Shown piece after piece: positions 13,186 to 25,532 of a DNA stretch of 64,000 nt. The position numbers were made by a program, and so were the translations under genes. Origin of the DNA: Phlegmacium glaucopus (Eukaryota > Basidiomycota > Agaricomycetes > Agaricales > Cortinariaceae); NCBI GenBank assembly GCA_015039465.1, contig MU130154.1, forward strand, positions 537,065 to 601,064, written 5' to 3'. The notes below the pieces were generated by a model, which did not search any database, was not told where the DNA came from, and saw nothing but the letters and a program-made list of their open reading frames with translations. Position 1 is the stretch's first letter. Each line of letters opens with the position of its first letter.

Positions 13186-14547
13186 ATGAGCGAGTCACAC
13201 CTTTCTGTTATCATCGACATCTCTCCGTCCCAATGGCATCTCTCATCGTTACCATTAGACTTGTTTATTTCTCAATTACTTACTTTCCTCAATGCGCACA
13301 TCGCACTCAAACATGAGAACTCTCTCGCCGTCTTTGCCGCTCTCCCCGGTAAAAGGTAATCCTTCTTGACTCATACATTCATTTTTCATTGACCTGTCAA
13401 GTGTAATGCTCTATGCATCCTCGGATCCTCAAAATCACTCTCAACCCATCGACCCGAACGCTTACCAACCATTCAAATCATTAGACTCCACTGTCGTTTC
13501 CCGTATATCCCAGGAGCTGGATCTCCTGAGTCAAGAAGAAGAAGGTTCACATGACTTTCTTTCCATCCATCATATTCTACGTACTCATCATGCATAGCCC
13601 CATCCGCGCTCGTCGGCGCCTTAACAAAAGCCTTGTGCTGTATAATTCTTCTATCTTCCCCTTCCTTGTCCCCTTCTTGACTCTCCATTCAGACATCAAT
13701 CGGATATCTCTCGGCTCTACCGCACTCAACCATGTCGTTGACCCGAGGATACTCATCCTATCAGTATCGCCAGACCTGTCAACCTCATACATTCCGATCA
13801 TGAATTCAATTTTTTCAGCTCAGAAATTGGTAAGGCTCGTGATGTCTACCACAATATCGCACGTTCTAAAGCTGCCGCAGAAAGTTACCATAGACGCTTG
13901 TCAGATCTTTGGTCCCGACACCGTCTTTTTGCAGCAAGCAGCACATCTCACAGGTGGCGCTTATCTGTATCTAGAACGACGTGACGCTCTTCTACAGTAT
14001 CTTATCGTAAGCCTCTCTATCCCAATCAGCCCTCTCATTTATCCTCTTTCAAGATGACGTTTCTCCCTCCTTCCTCGATACGCAAGGTCCTGGCAATTCC
14101 CACGCAGGACAGGATAGATTTCCGTGCAGCGTGTTTCTGTCACAAGAATATCATTGATATCGGCTTTGTTTGTTCCGTCTGTTTGTCCAGTACGTCACTA
14201 TTACCTCACTCCATACCCTTCCCTCCCATTTAATACCCACGTTCTACTCCAGTATTTTGTCAACCGGTCCCAGTGTGCTCCACTTGCCGGTATGTAACCG
14301 TTCCTTAGATTCTTTGGCTCTGATATATATTCTTTATGGCAGAACTAAATTCCCAATTAAAACATTACAGCGTCTTAATGCATTTCGCCCTATGGTGCCG
14401 GCAGTCACAAACTCTGCGCGACCCTCCCCGGTCACCACACCCCAGACTCGCCCATCACCAGCGGAGCCGACCCATCCCAGGATCACAGCCTCTGGAGAAA
14501 ATAGTCAAAATTCAACACAGCTGACCACTAATGGCTCCCAGCATTGA
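13186..14547 (+). CDS. TFB4: TFIIH core subunit Tfb4 (p34)
   Basis: VWA-fold subunit of the TFIIH core used in transcription initiation and nucleotide excision repair. The N-terminus MSESHLSVIIDISPSQW is the family start. The conserved middle blocks SYIPIMNSIFSAQKL and DACQIFGPDTVFLQQAAHLTGGAYL are present. Near the C-terminus comes the C4 zinc-binding region with CFCHKN, GFVCSVCLSIFC and CSTCRTKF. After that comes a basidiomycete-style Thr/Pro-rich tail of about 50 residues. Six or so short introns join cleanly. A second TFIIH subunit, TFB1, lies about 30 kb downstream. Convergent with the taspase-like gene. Confidence 0.92.
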
Positions 14548-14719
14548 CGTCTTTTTCCCACGTACCTTTACCAATTCAGTAATGTGGTTTTTCATTCTAT
14601 AATGATAACGATGTTATGAATATTTGCGGCTTGTTGCTTGGCACCCCATTGTTATCTGGGCGACGAAAGATGACTGCCTATATTAAGCAATTGAGACTCT
14701 CATACAATTTGATTACGAT

Positions 14720-16404
14720 TCAACTAGCCTTGGGGATAGCATCCTTGGTCGAAAAATATGCAACTGCCATGCTTGGGGTGGTGAATGCGCACCAAAGCCG
14801 TACTAAAGGGATCACATTAATCAATTAGCAACATATTTCTTTGATCAGCGAGAATCTTAACCGACCTTTTGCGTCGCCACTGCAATTATCTTCTGCAGTC
14901 AATAAAATAAGGCCTGCTGAAGGACTGTTCTCTCCTAGTTCACGACAAGTATCTATTTAAACGAGATTAGTGATTATCAGCATAGGATGTTTCTTCCTTA
15001 CTTCCAAAATCATCGATCAAGATACGATTCAGGATGTCATGAGGATCTTCACCCTCGTCTGACTGTGCAGAAATACGGAGCGCTTCGCCTAATCTTCGGG
15101 CAAGATTCGTTCTGATAATATGTTCTCCTGTACCTGTCGAATTATTCATTAATTAAAAACAAGCAAATTGTCAAGCCATACATAATACTAACCAGATACG
15201 CTGCAGGCCATACCATCTAAACCTGACTCGTATTGACTCGCCCAACATCCAGCCCCAAAGATAGCTGCCTGCATAGCAAGACATGATTTGTGATTGATTG
15301 AGAAAAATTATGGCCAATCACTCACTTCTCCGACTCTTCCAGGATACTTTAGCAGAAGACCACCACTATCGTCACCATCGTCAGCCCAATTTCAGTACAC
15401 ATTCATAATGCATACTAAACTGACCTCGATACACCGGCTGCCAACCCATCTGATCCATGCCAAGCCACAGCACCCACCGTATCCTGAATGGCCCATAACT
15501 CTTCACTAGTGGTGTCAAGTTGGCTGGCTGGATCAATCAAAGTTAAAGAATCTTCGGAAGAATCCAGACGGGTTTTCCATTTCTTCCAACGCTCGTATGT
15601 TTTAAATGTTATAAGCGCTTCAGGTGGTATGGTTTCGAGCTGACCAGCGGCAAAGTTATATGCACCCGAGGAAACAAGTGTTCTATAGGTATCAGGCGGT
15701 ATCAGCTTGCAGCTTAGAATGGTTATACTGGTCAATCACTCACAGAGGTGGCACCCGACCTAACTTATCGGGCACCCGAGAATGATCCAAGACAGCTCTA
15801 GCTACTCGGATCGCATTCTGACATCCTTTCAAAAAAGGATCGTCTCTCGTTCAGCGTTGCTAGGTCAACAATCTTAACAAAATCTTAGCTCACCAGAAAC
15901 AGCACCGACGCTGCCAAAAGCACCTTTTCCGTCCATGATGGCAGCATCGCACTCAACTGTCCCGTTGATCGTCAGATTTGATCCAAAACCTATGTATATA
16001 ACCAACCGTCCAAATCAAAAGTTGAATGTTGGAAAGTAGAAGCGCATGCGCAGCGGCTTTGCATTCAATTAATCCAGAGCAAGTATCAGAAAACCTAAAG
16101 GAGTGACCTGCGTTAAAATGTTCATCGTCTTCTAGAACTTTAATCGCGTATTCCACCATGGTTAAGCTCATGTGTGTGTTTTCCGAGTCTCCATCCTGCG
16201 GTGAATTTGACGTTTCAGTCTGAGTTGTACCTGAGAGAGCTAAGGTGCATGCTCTGCAAAGGGGTAGGTGAAAACTCTCCTTGTTTCAATTTATTCGAAG
16301 GAAAAAAAGACATACTTTCGCAAGGCGTGTTTTATTTCTTTCTCGTGCTTGGGCGCGTGGACGCCTGCACCTCCGTGAACAGCGATGTAAGCAATTGGGG
16401 TCAT
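14720..16404 (-). CDS. Taspase-1-like threonine aspartase (Ntn hydrolase)
   Basis: Member of the asparaginase type-2/taspase family, whose proenzymes cleave themselves before a catalytic threonine. The N-terminal exon (16404) reads MTPIAYIAVHGGAGVHAPK, the family start. HFNAGH follows. The autocleavage site is QDTVGAVAWH, with the Thr codon at 15480-15478. Then come GLAAGVSSGG, PGRVGEAAIFGAGCW and VSGTGEHIIRT. The SGTGEH block and following HLVRT-like motif resemble taspase 1 more than plain asparaginase. An apparent stop at 14967 lies inside an intron: donor GTAAGG after DDFG, acceptor TTTAAATAG, 49 nt. A further intron leads to an exon RLWCAFTTPSMAVAY and a TGA at 14720-14722, matching the family C-terminus. 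Substrate unknown. Confidence 0.85.
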
Positions 16405-16522
16405 TTACCGATGATTTTCACACAGTACAAGTTCGGAAGCCCTTTATTTGTTGAAGCAGCAGATCATTTTTTGCTCTATATACTAATGCGACCGATTCAT
16501 GCCTCCTGCCCGTTCTAAAATT

Positions 16523-18001
16523 TCAAACAATCGGTGTAAGGTCAAACATAGAGTCTCTTTCAGCCTTGACAGCAACCCCCTTTTCTGTTACAATGGCTGT
16601 CACCAACTCAGCAGGAGTAACATCAAAGCTGGGGTTATAGATCCCTTCCAGCGCCGGAGGTGTGAACATGATCTGGACTTGCTTGGTTTGGCCGTCATCG
16701 GGGTACAAAATACCGCGAACAAGGCATGCTTCTATTGGAGGTCGTTGTTCGATCGGAATGCTGTTATGCGATATTATTATTAAGGACTGATGCAATAAGT
16801 GGCTTTGAATCATGTTGACATACTGTGAGCCATCCGGTATATCCAAGTCGACTGTGCTTATAGGAGCAACGACAATAAAAGGTATCTTGTGTCGTTGTGC
16901 CAGTACAGCTGCATTATAAGTACCAATCTAGATCATTTGCAATAAGCAGTCTGGAAAAATTAGAGTTACATCGTATACCCACTTTATTGGCTGTATCTCC
17001 ATTTTTTGCGATTCTATCTGCTCCTACGACTGTGTCGAAGCGTTATAAAGGTTAAAGCTACAAGTTGCAATAATTCTTACCGACGGCGTGTATGTCGTGA
17101 TGCTGGAACAAAGAACCAACCATCGTATCGCAGATCATCACGGAGGGTATTTGCAATGTCTGTAACTCTAAAGCTGTCAATCTTGCTCATAAATTAATGC
17201 ATGAAAAGGCGATGCGAGTTTAAAAGCACACCTTGAACCTTGGTGGTATGGTGCGGTTTGAGTGTAGTAAGCTTTCTGCAGTTGTCCCGTTTCGTGCAAA
17301 TAGGTGATCATTCCAAGGGCAGTTCCATAGCCCTATCAAGCAAAAAGGTTAACCGTGAGCGGTAAATGGGAGAAATGGATCGACAGACAGAAGTTGCTAG
17401 AGATCCGGTGTTGCATACAGTAAGGACATTGAGACCCTGGCTCGCGTCTGAACCTTGCTTGCGAAGTTGTTCGACCAGCCAATCTCCAGCCCATTTTGAC
17501 ATTTGTTTGTTTCTACCTACATCCTCATCGGCCACGGCCTTGGCTTCCTCCACGAGGTCTTGGGCTACAATACGGGGAGTCTTTAGCGCAGTAATACCAT
17601 CATCCAAAGTTTTTCTGAGGCGGCGTATAGCAGCTCCGAGATTGACAGCAGTCGGACGCGAGGTGTACAGAAAAGACAAGATCCCATCGATATGGGTTTT
17701 GAAGGAGTTTGAAGAGAGGAGGTAATCTGGAGATGACGATTCTCTCAAAGCACGGGTGAGATATTGGGCAACGGAGAGTGCAGCCAGGGAAGCAATGGCT
17801 GGTGCACCACGGATCTTTGATTTACTGATAAGTCAGTGAACCAGGGTAAACCGGTCGGCAGCCGACCTTCATGGTTTTGATCGCATCATGGGCCTCCTCA
17901 ATAGTGTTTATTTCAATAAACTGGGTGGTATGCGGGAGCAAAAGCTGATTGACGATTTCAAGTTTGTCATCGGAGGATTTGATTGAGATGAGGGGTGCCA
18001 T
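16523..18001 (-). CDS. MRI1: Methylthioribose-1-phosphate isomerase (methionine salvage)
   Basis: Converts 5-methylthioribose-1-phosphate to the ribulose form in the methionine salvage pathway; cytosolic. The eIF2B-alpha-like fold is clear: [39 protein letters not shown], and [10 protein letters not shown] followed by [20 protein letters not shown], which contains the catalytic Asp. [13 protein letters not shown] is next. The catalytic Cys is expected in LTVCNTG and is present. It ends after [23 protein letters not shown] with a short tail. Four or so introns. The start at 18001 gives [13 protein letters not shown]. It is divergent from the hydrolase across 143 bp and in tandem with the taspase-like gene. 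Confidence 0.94.
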
Positions 18002-18144
18002 GATGACGGATCTAGAGAGAAAACTGACTGTTATGGTTAGGGTCTATATAGGATCTAAAATCACATGCCACGACTCACTTTCAGACCTATAGTACTCTGC
18101 ACCGTTTAATATTACTCTATATCTTCTTAATTACTACCACTACA

Positions 18145-21100
18145 ATGATTGATCACCTTGTTGGTCGTCCAAGTCCGTCCTGGAAACGCGCTCAAGTAAG
18201 CTTAGAATTATCTTTCTTCATCGTGATATGCATGTACTTTGTCTTCAGGTATTTCTTGTCATAATCTTCTGGCTGTGGCGAATCGTTGGTGGAAACTCTG
18301 GGCCTCCGAGGATTCTGTGGCTTACCAAGATAAATAAGACACTTCGTGAGATCTCATGTATTTCGCATTCCATCTACGTTCCTGACCCGAACGCCACAGG
18401 ACGTTTCACTCCCTGGCAGATAGTTCTGAGTACCTTGACTAGTGTTTACGCCATTCGAAATTTTGATAAGATCCTGGGTTTCAATGGTAATCTCACAAGC
18501 CTGCATCTTAATCCTTCGCTAAACCACTGCCCCAGCCCCAGAGCCTCTGGCCCGTTTAGTTCGTGCTTTGTTTTAACGCTTTGCTTTATTTGCTGATGCC
18601 TTCGTGTATAGTACTCCCCGTCTTATTATCGAGCGACATGGATAGCCACTGGTCTGGATGCCGGGTTTGCTACCGCCATGGCCATCCGCAGGAAATGGTT
18701 ACGAGATCTAGCATCCATAGTATTCTCCTTATATTACATCGTGTACGCCAATGAAGCGGACGAGAAAGTGAGTCGTAAACACATCTGCAAGAAGTGGCAT
18801 CTAAGCGATTTTTAAGCTTCGAAGATTTCGCGCTGTGCCAACGGTAGAAATGCTCAGGACGACATGGGAAAAGACATCAAACCCATATGTTAGCATTTGC
18901 TCTGACATGACATGAAACTTTTGACAATCTTTTATATAGATTCGATTTCTGACGCACCTTCCTCACATTGGCCTGAAGCGCAAAATTCTTTTACCTAGGC
19001 CAAAATCTTCGTCATACGACCGTCCGATCACAGCTTACCTATTTTTCGCGGGTCCTAAAGAGGATTTGTGCAAAGCAACGGAATTGATCTTTGATCTTCC
19101 CGGAGGGGGGTTTGTGGCAATGACCCCGGAGCATCACGAAGAACGTCTTAGGGTTTGGGCAGTTTCGACGATGAGGCCCGTTTTGTCTCTTGATTATGGG
19201 AAATCGCCAGAATGTCAGGCATCTCTCTATCATTCTGCATGGGATGCTGAATCGACCAAAATCAATAGATCCGTACCCCTTTGCAGTCGATGAGTCTTTC
19301 GACGCATATCGGCTTATTGTGGAGTCGCGTAAGTCTTAAGATTTGGTAATAATAATGTCTTTAACTCTTGGGATGAAATTTAGGTGGCCAACTCATCGGT
19401 ATGTCGGGGAAGAAATTGAGCGTCATAATGTGTGGAGATTCTGCGTAAGCCCTGAAATAAACGAGCTATTGCCCCCCGATTAACCTTTTTTTTTTCAAGT
19501 GGCGGAACTCTGGCTGTTAACGTGATCCTTAAGATTCTAGAGCTGAGACACTCGGCGCCCACCTCTCATCATCCAATTATCCTTCCACTTCCAACTGCGA
19601 TGGTACTCAACTACGCTGCACTGGATTTTAATTTTACATCGTGGATGACGGTTGACAACTTACGTGTCTTGAGATCGGAACAATCTTCTGGCAACATTCC
19701 TGGCCTAAAAGAGCTAGCCGAACAGAAAGATCACTTGAAACACATTGTAGGATGTTTCCAACTTTGCTTATGGAGCTAAATCGTAACTGATGGTATTAAC
19801 AGAGTCCACTTAGCATGGTGAGGGACAGGAAGCCTGGCAGTAAGCGTATCAAGAGACGTTCGAGCTGGAAGGATACTATTCGAGGCTTGGCGAGCGGAGG
19901 GGATACCGATGTAGAATCTGGCAGTAATCAGCACAAAGGTTCCACCAAGACTTCGACCTGGCGAAGTACACCTACAGTTGCCGATGAAGGTGCACTCGCA
20001 GATGCAGAGAGTGATGATGACGATGATTATTTTAATCAACGTAAAGAAGAGGACCGACCAATCCAAGCACGTATAATTTACAAATATCAGACTGCCAGTA
20101 GCGATCTCCCCCGTAGCCATTCGGCTTTGGTGAAACAGCAACATGAACTTTCGATTGCGGTCGCAGAAGCCAATACCAAAGCAACCAAGGCCGTATCTAG
20201 GAGGAAATCGCCAGAACCGGGAACTGGGGACGTAAATGAAGCCATTGGAACGCGTCTTACAATGACCAGTCGCACAGGTTACTTCCAGGACCGTATCATC
20301 TCGCCTAGTATGGTATGCGAATGACCATAATGGTATTATTATGTACGATTAACCGAACATGTAGATGCGCGCTATGGCAATATTGTATATCGGACCTCAT
20401 CGGAATCCAGACTTCACGACAGATTACCACATATCTCCTATTTTGGCACCCTCTCACCTGTTAGCTCAATTCCCGCCTCTTCTTATGCAATGTGGAGAGA
20501 AAGATCCGTTCGTTGATGACACTGTCATCTTTGCGGGCCGGGTACGGGAGGCGAAACGAGCCCGTAAGGTTGAACTGGATCTTGCATTATCCGGAAAGAG
20601 TGCTCGATTTGGGGAGAGTCTTCGCATGAGTTCTGTTGAAGGGCACCCGGATAACAAGAATTCGGCTGAGATGAGACGGGAAAGAGACAAACTCGCGAGC
20701 GAGGTAGAATCTGACTGGGTGCAAATGGTTCTTTTCTCTGAATGGAGTCATGGATATCTGCAGATGCCTACTTTGATGACTGAAGCCCGAGCGGTCAGTT
20801 TTTTATAGTTTATGTCTGTTAGCTCACTGAATTTCTGCTCAAGGTCATCGAAGAACTGGCTGAGTGGATTGACCATGCTTTCGAAAGATATCAAGTTCCC
20901 AATGGCGAGCCACGGAATGGGAATGGGAACAAACGCCCTGCCACTCAGGCACTTGTGCCGCCCAAACTGGGGCATCAAGCATCAAGTCCACTGACATCTG
21001 AGGCAGAGACCGATGATACAGGAATTACTTTTATCCCAAAGAAACATCAAGAACAAGGGAACCATCTGATCGTGGTACCCTGTGTTGGGACGTGTGACTC

Positions 21101-21257
21101 TTCTTCTGATGCGAGCGATGCAAGTTCGTCCAAGACGGTTGTTGCAACGGTTGTTGCACAGTCCGGGGTTGTACGAACGCAAACACCTGAGAAGGGATCG
21201 ACGGCGACTATATCTGAGAGTGAACTTATGAGACGACGGCGTCTAATTAGTTTGTAA
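18145..21257 (+). CDS. Hormone-sensitive-lipase-like alpha/beta hydrolase
   Basis: A serine esterase/lipase of the HSL (hydrolase fold 3) type. A hydrophobic N-terminal segment (VFLVIIFWLWRIV) suggests a membrane or lipid-droplet anchor. The oxyanion motif reads PGGGF in place of the usual HGGGF. The nucleophile elbow is CGDSAGG, the acid is in CGEKDPFVDD and the histidine in EWSHGYLQM, so the triad is complete. Between the nucleophile and the acid lies a long polar insertion rich in Arg/Lys, Ser and Asp/Glu (about 19.8-20.3 kb), a possible regulatory region. A second charged insert sits between the acid and the histidine, and a Ser/Thr-rich tail ends RRRRLISL. Many introns. The substrate may be acylglycerol or steryl ester; this cannot be decided here. 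Confidence 0.82.
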
Positions 21258-21369
21258 ATTAATAAAGAGATTACATATTGTGTTACTGTGGAGCACAGCC
21301 ACAACCCATTGATTTGAATGTTGACTTGATCTGTGAACTTGAAAGACTCCTCTGAACTGTTCATCTCAC

Positions 21370-22369
21370 ATGGAACTCGTCTATCCCGCAGCTGTCGTCC
21401 CTATACCACCAGGCATTCCAACAGAGGGCCCTGTTTCCCACCCCGATGGTCCCCCTCCTCGAGACTACCCATATGAACAACCTTATACTCAGCAACCATC
21501 CTCTCCGACTCTAGTCCCTCCTCAACCTAATATGCCATCTCAAACTCAGAGCCCAAAGCTAGATGCTTTCTATGTCTCAACTGCGACTGAACTTTTCAAC
21601 CAAGCACAACAACAGCAACAAGACCCTTCCCCATCTACACCAACCGCAGAGCCTGTCGCACAGAGTGGCGCAGGGGCAAATCATTACCCATCTTCTTCAG
21701 GTGTTCCACGTCTTCCTCCTATTCTCCAAGTTGAGAAGCAGCAAGTGACGACATCAGCAACCCAACTAGCGAGCGCCAGTCGACGTCGAAATGAAGCTCA
21801 CTTCGTATGTCCAGTACCGGGTTGTGGGAGCACATTTACACGTCGTTTTAATCTGCGTGGTTCGTTATTTAATTCGTTGCTCTTCAAAAATTCAATCGTT
21901 TTCTGTCTACAGGTCATTTGCGATCTCACACAGAAGAGCGACCATATGTTTGCGAGTGGCCGGGTTGTAAGAAAGGATTTGCCCGCCAACATGATTGCAA
22001 GTGAGTGAATATTCTCATCTTTTAATATACAGTTTGTGAGGTGACTTCGTTCAATGTTAGGCGACATCAAGCGCTCCATGCAGCAAAGTCGCAATCAAAC
22101 ATATGTCAAGGATGCAAGAAAACATTTAGTCGCCTGGATGCTTTAAATGTGAACTCATCTTCCTTTCTCTCTATATGTCAAACTAACGCTGATCTATTGC
22201 GTGTAGCGACATTGTAAGGGTCCTCAGGAAACATGTCAATTTCGAGATTTGATTCCGTTTCTCCACAGTGCGTTCCGATGGCGGTGCAGATTGCAGGGCG
22301 TCAAACCCCAAATTTGCAGCGATGGAAGACAGTCAGCCGAATGGACAGGGCATTAGCAGGGAACAATAG
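21370..22369 (+). CDS. C2H2 zinc-finger transcription factor, Crz1-like
   Basis: A Pro/Gln-rich N-terminal region of ~140 residues is followed by three zinc fingers. Finger 1 is CPVPGC with HLRSH, finger 2 is CEWPGC with HQALH, and finger 3 is degenerate: [17 protein letters not shown] then SDGGADC. The [15 protein letters not shown] ending resembles the third finger of the calcineurin-responsive Crz1/Prz1 family, hence the label. I see no clear PxIxIT calcineurin dock. The last intron (22214-22268, 55 nt) must be removed to restore this ending; reading through it gives RHCKGPQ and a different C-terminus. The stop at 22367-22369 follows a short tail NGQGISREQ. It is tandem to the hydrolase, with 112 bp between stop and start. 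Confidence 0.75.
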
Positions 22370-22557
22370 ATTCATATTTTTTTACTACAGCCACACGGTC
22401 GGGTAAGGTTATCTGGGCCAATGTAATTATTTTATCGTTATAATACTGTTTTCGCCTTGTACTGCCACAGAATAACACGTGAGACCAACCAACCCGGCAA
22501 TTCTTGAAATAAACTAAATAAACCCAATTTGAAATTCAAAATATTACTTCCATCTTC

Positions 22558-25175
22558 ATGGCTCTCCCTATGCTTGTAGGTGGAGGTGCAGAGTGTGGAC
22601 CTTCAAATCCTTTACAAGGGCTTTCTAAACGATCTGACCAAGATAGGGGTCTACAACAGGTATTGCTTTCAGACTTATCGCGAGTTGAGACTCTCATCTT
22701 TAGCTCAGGATCACTTTGGTGCAGGCCGCGTAGGCTCATCGAGAGAGGTTAGTTTGGGCCCGGGTCTTCGTCTTTTACTTTGCTGATGTTATCCCCAGCT
22801 TTTCCGTTCTCAACAAGGCATTGTTCAAGATCAGGATGCAGCACGATTCTTCTCTGCGACCTCTTCCAGACATCACTTTCCCCTAGAGTCAGCTTATGAC
22901 TTGTCGGCTATGCATGCTGCGTTACCTGTGAATCAAACGCCTCAAACGCATTCCAATCCGTTGGCTCTTTGGGCGACTGATTTTGTTCAGCAACAACCAC
23001 TTCATGCCTTTCCTTCTCAAGAACTAGTCGTCGATCCAATATCTGCCACGGATATCCAGGTCCATGCACCCAGTCAATATTCTTCTCCAGGTATGTATTT
23101 CTCAGAAATACTATAATACAATGTTGACTGTATCGGCAGGTAGTCAGCAATGGAACCCAACAATGTCCAGGTTCCAGATGAACCCGATGCCCGGATTTAT
23201 CCCTCATATGCCCATCCACCAAATAAAACAACATGAATCAGGCGTTCATGATATGAGTGGGTAATTTAGTACTCCTTTTTTACCGTCAATAACTCATGCC
23301 GGTTTTCCAGGAATATCATGGGACAAAGAATTCAATGCTCAAGAATCTCATCTGGCTTCTTCTTCTCCTCTGCTCGTAGAAGAACCTGCGCAAAAAGAAT
23401 TACCTCAACAGCCTGTTCACGATGGAGATGGACTTGCACGCACAGCTGCTCTTCTCCTGGAAAATATCAAGCACGAGAGGAATCCGAAATTCCAGAATAG
23501 TCAGTTTCTGGGTCTAATGAAACAATTAAGGGATGGACAGGTTATTGTTGAGGGAAATCAGATGGTCGAATCCGATGGACGAACGTCTTCAAAAGTTGAT
23601 TTTAAAGGGAAAGGCAGAGCCATTGATCTCTCACCATCAAGCACCTTCAATTCCCAGGATTCAGGACATGGGCCTCAATCCAGCTTTCTGCTTCCAGAGC
23701 AACAGCAGGGTGAGCAAGGAAATGCCGAAGAGGATGTCAATGACTCGTACTTTCGACAAGAAAATGCCGATTTCATACGTTACTGGAACGATATCGACAC
23801 TCAAGTCAATCGAACACAAAACTCAACTGCAGAAACTTTATCTTGGGACAAACTACAGGTTGATTGGGATAATTTTGAAGCAACTTCCTCTGGAATTAAG
23901 GCAATCACACACTACCGGTTCCAACAGAATAATCCTTATCTTCTAGGGGATCCCGCCGTCACGCGCCAACACCTTGTACACGCATACGGCCGTCAATCGG
24001 CATTAGAGGTTCGTCCTTTTTCATCTTCATAGTGGCGCAGCTCATTTTAGGCACGTCAGAATGTTCTTGAGCTGGAGGCTGCGGTACAGCGAAACGTGGA
24101 AGATGCGACCACTTGGTTTGAATTAGGCGTGAAACAACAGGAAAATGAACGTGAACATAAAGCTCTCCAAGCCCTGCAACGTGCCGTCGAACTCGAACCG
24201 TCTCATCTTCCTGCGTGGTTGGCATTGTCCATCTCTTACACGAATGACAGCAATAGGCAAGGCACCTACGATGCCATCAATGAATGGGTGAAATGGAATA
24301 CAAAATATCAGGATACAGTGCAGCAATTCTTTGCGCAAAACGTAAAAGACGGGCCTTTGCCATTGGCAGAGCGATATTCACAGTTAATCCAATGTTTGAT
24401 CACAATGGCGAGGAGTAATACCAGTGGGGCAATAGACGCAGATATTCAGATTGCCCTCGCGGTTTTGCTAAATACGAATGAGGTATGTCGGCGGACATGC
24501 TGATCCATTTTCGTTCCCTAATAAGGACATAGGAATATGAGAAGGCGCAAGACTGTTTCAAAGCAGCTTTGGCCGTCCGACCCGATGTAACTTAATTCTA
24601 GCCGCTTGCTTTCCCAGTTAACTGACCTTAGGTGCTTTAGGACTGGCTGCTGTACAATCGTGTAGGTGCTACGATGGCGAACAGCAGTCGTGCAGAAGAG
24701 GCATTGGGATATTACTTCCGTGCTCTTGAACTCAATCCTGGTTACATTCGCGCTCGGTAGATAAATTCAAGTTTTATTCGACACGTTGTAACTGACCTAT
24801 TGTACAAGGTTTAACTTGGGAATTTCTTGCATGAATCTGAGGGTCAGTTTTTTTCTTCTCTTTTCTTAGTGATTTGGTTTGTATTAACATATCGATTCTT
24901 TCATCAGCGATACGATGAAGCGGCACAGCATATACTTGATGCTTTAGTTCTGCAAGACAATGATGGTGTTCGGGAAAACACGACTCCGAACGAAAAGCGG
25001 GGGATTATTCCTAGTACTTTGTGGGATAGCCTAAGGACAACATGCTTGCATATAGCGAGGCCTGATCTTGTAGCACTTTGTGATATAAAGGACCTAGAAG
25101 GTGTGTTTAGGCCACTTTCATTTTACTTCATCTTTTCATCGTTTTCATCCAGGGTTTCGCAACCACTTCCCGTAG
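22558..25175 (+). CDS. PEX5: Peroxisomal PTS1 receptor Pex5
   Basis: Cytosolic cycling receptor that imports proteins carrying C-terminal SKL-type signals into peroxisomes. The N-terminus [19 protein letters not shown] contains the conserved cysteine that is monoubiquitinated for recycling. Pex14/Pex13-binding aromatic motifs include WATDF and WDKEF. The C-terminal half holds TPR repeats ([65 protein letters not shown]). The C-terminus is DIKDLEGFRNHFP, reached by splicing an intron ending at 25152; the stop is at 25173-25175, and the open frame running on to 25270 is not used. Roughly ten introns. It is convergent with the CDC26-like gene, with 78 bp between. Confidence 0.93.
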
Positions 25176-25253
25176 GGTCGGAAGAACGACGGGCGTATCT
25201 CTTTATGAACATTAAGAGATGGTATATAACATCTTTATTAAGAGTTGACTATT

Positions 25254-25532
25254 CTATGAAGGTTCATTAGATATGGCGTTTTCCCAAGTATCATCGGACA
25301 TACCTGGCTCTAAGCCTAATCTCTTTACCTTCTCTCGAGCTATAGCTTCCTTCAACTGCTCGAACATAGCCATGTCATCTTTAGACATATTAGGACTCTC
25401 AGCGAGACGTTTCATTTTGGCTATGAGTTGTTGGCGGCTCTGGAGATCTGAACGTTGTTTGGCGACCATATCCCGAACGTCCTGGACATCCAGATCACTC
25501 ATGGGAATTAGGGTCGGATTTCTTCGAATCAT
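25254..25532 (-). CDS. CDC26: Cdc26-like subunit of the anaphase-promoting complex
   Basis: Single-exon gene of 92 codons. The N-terminus MIRRNPTLIPMSDLDVQDVR closely follows the M-(L/I)-R-R-x-P-T pattern of Cdc26/Hcn1, whose first residues bury in the TPR groove of APC6/Cut9. The rest is a charged helix (KQRSDLQSRQQLIAKMKRL), as in the family, ending ENAISNEPS. I chose the ATG at 25532 over the longer frame to 25598, because the family motif begins at the initiator methionine itself. Short proteins give little evidence, so this rests on the N-terminal motif and the length. It lies between PEX5 (convergent) and the PRA1 gene (divergent, 259 bp). Confidence 0.7.
   Translation of the reverse strand: MIRRNPTLIPMSDLDVQDVRDMVAKQRSDLQSRQQLIAKMKRLAESPNMSKDDMAMFEQLKEAIAREKVKRLGLEPGMSDDTWENAISNEPS

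Noticed and set aside
14967..15149. Stop at 14967 as the end of the taspase-like gene
   Set aside because: It lies inside a 49-nt intron with good donor, branch and acceptor; the next exons match the family C-terminus.
25173..25270. Extension of PEX5 to 25270
   Set aside because: Splicing the last intron puts the reading in a frame that stops at 25173-25175 after a typical Pex5 end.
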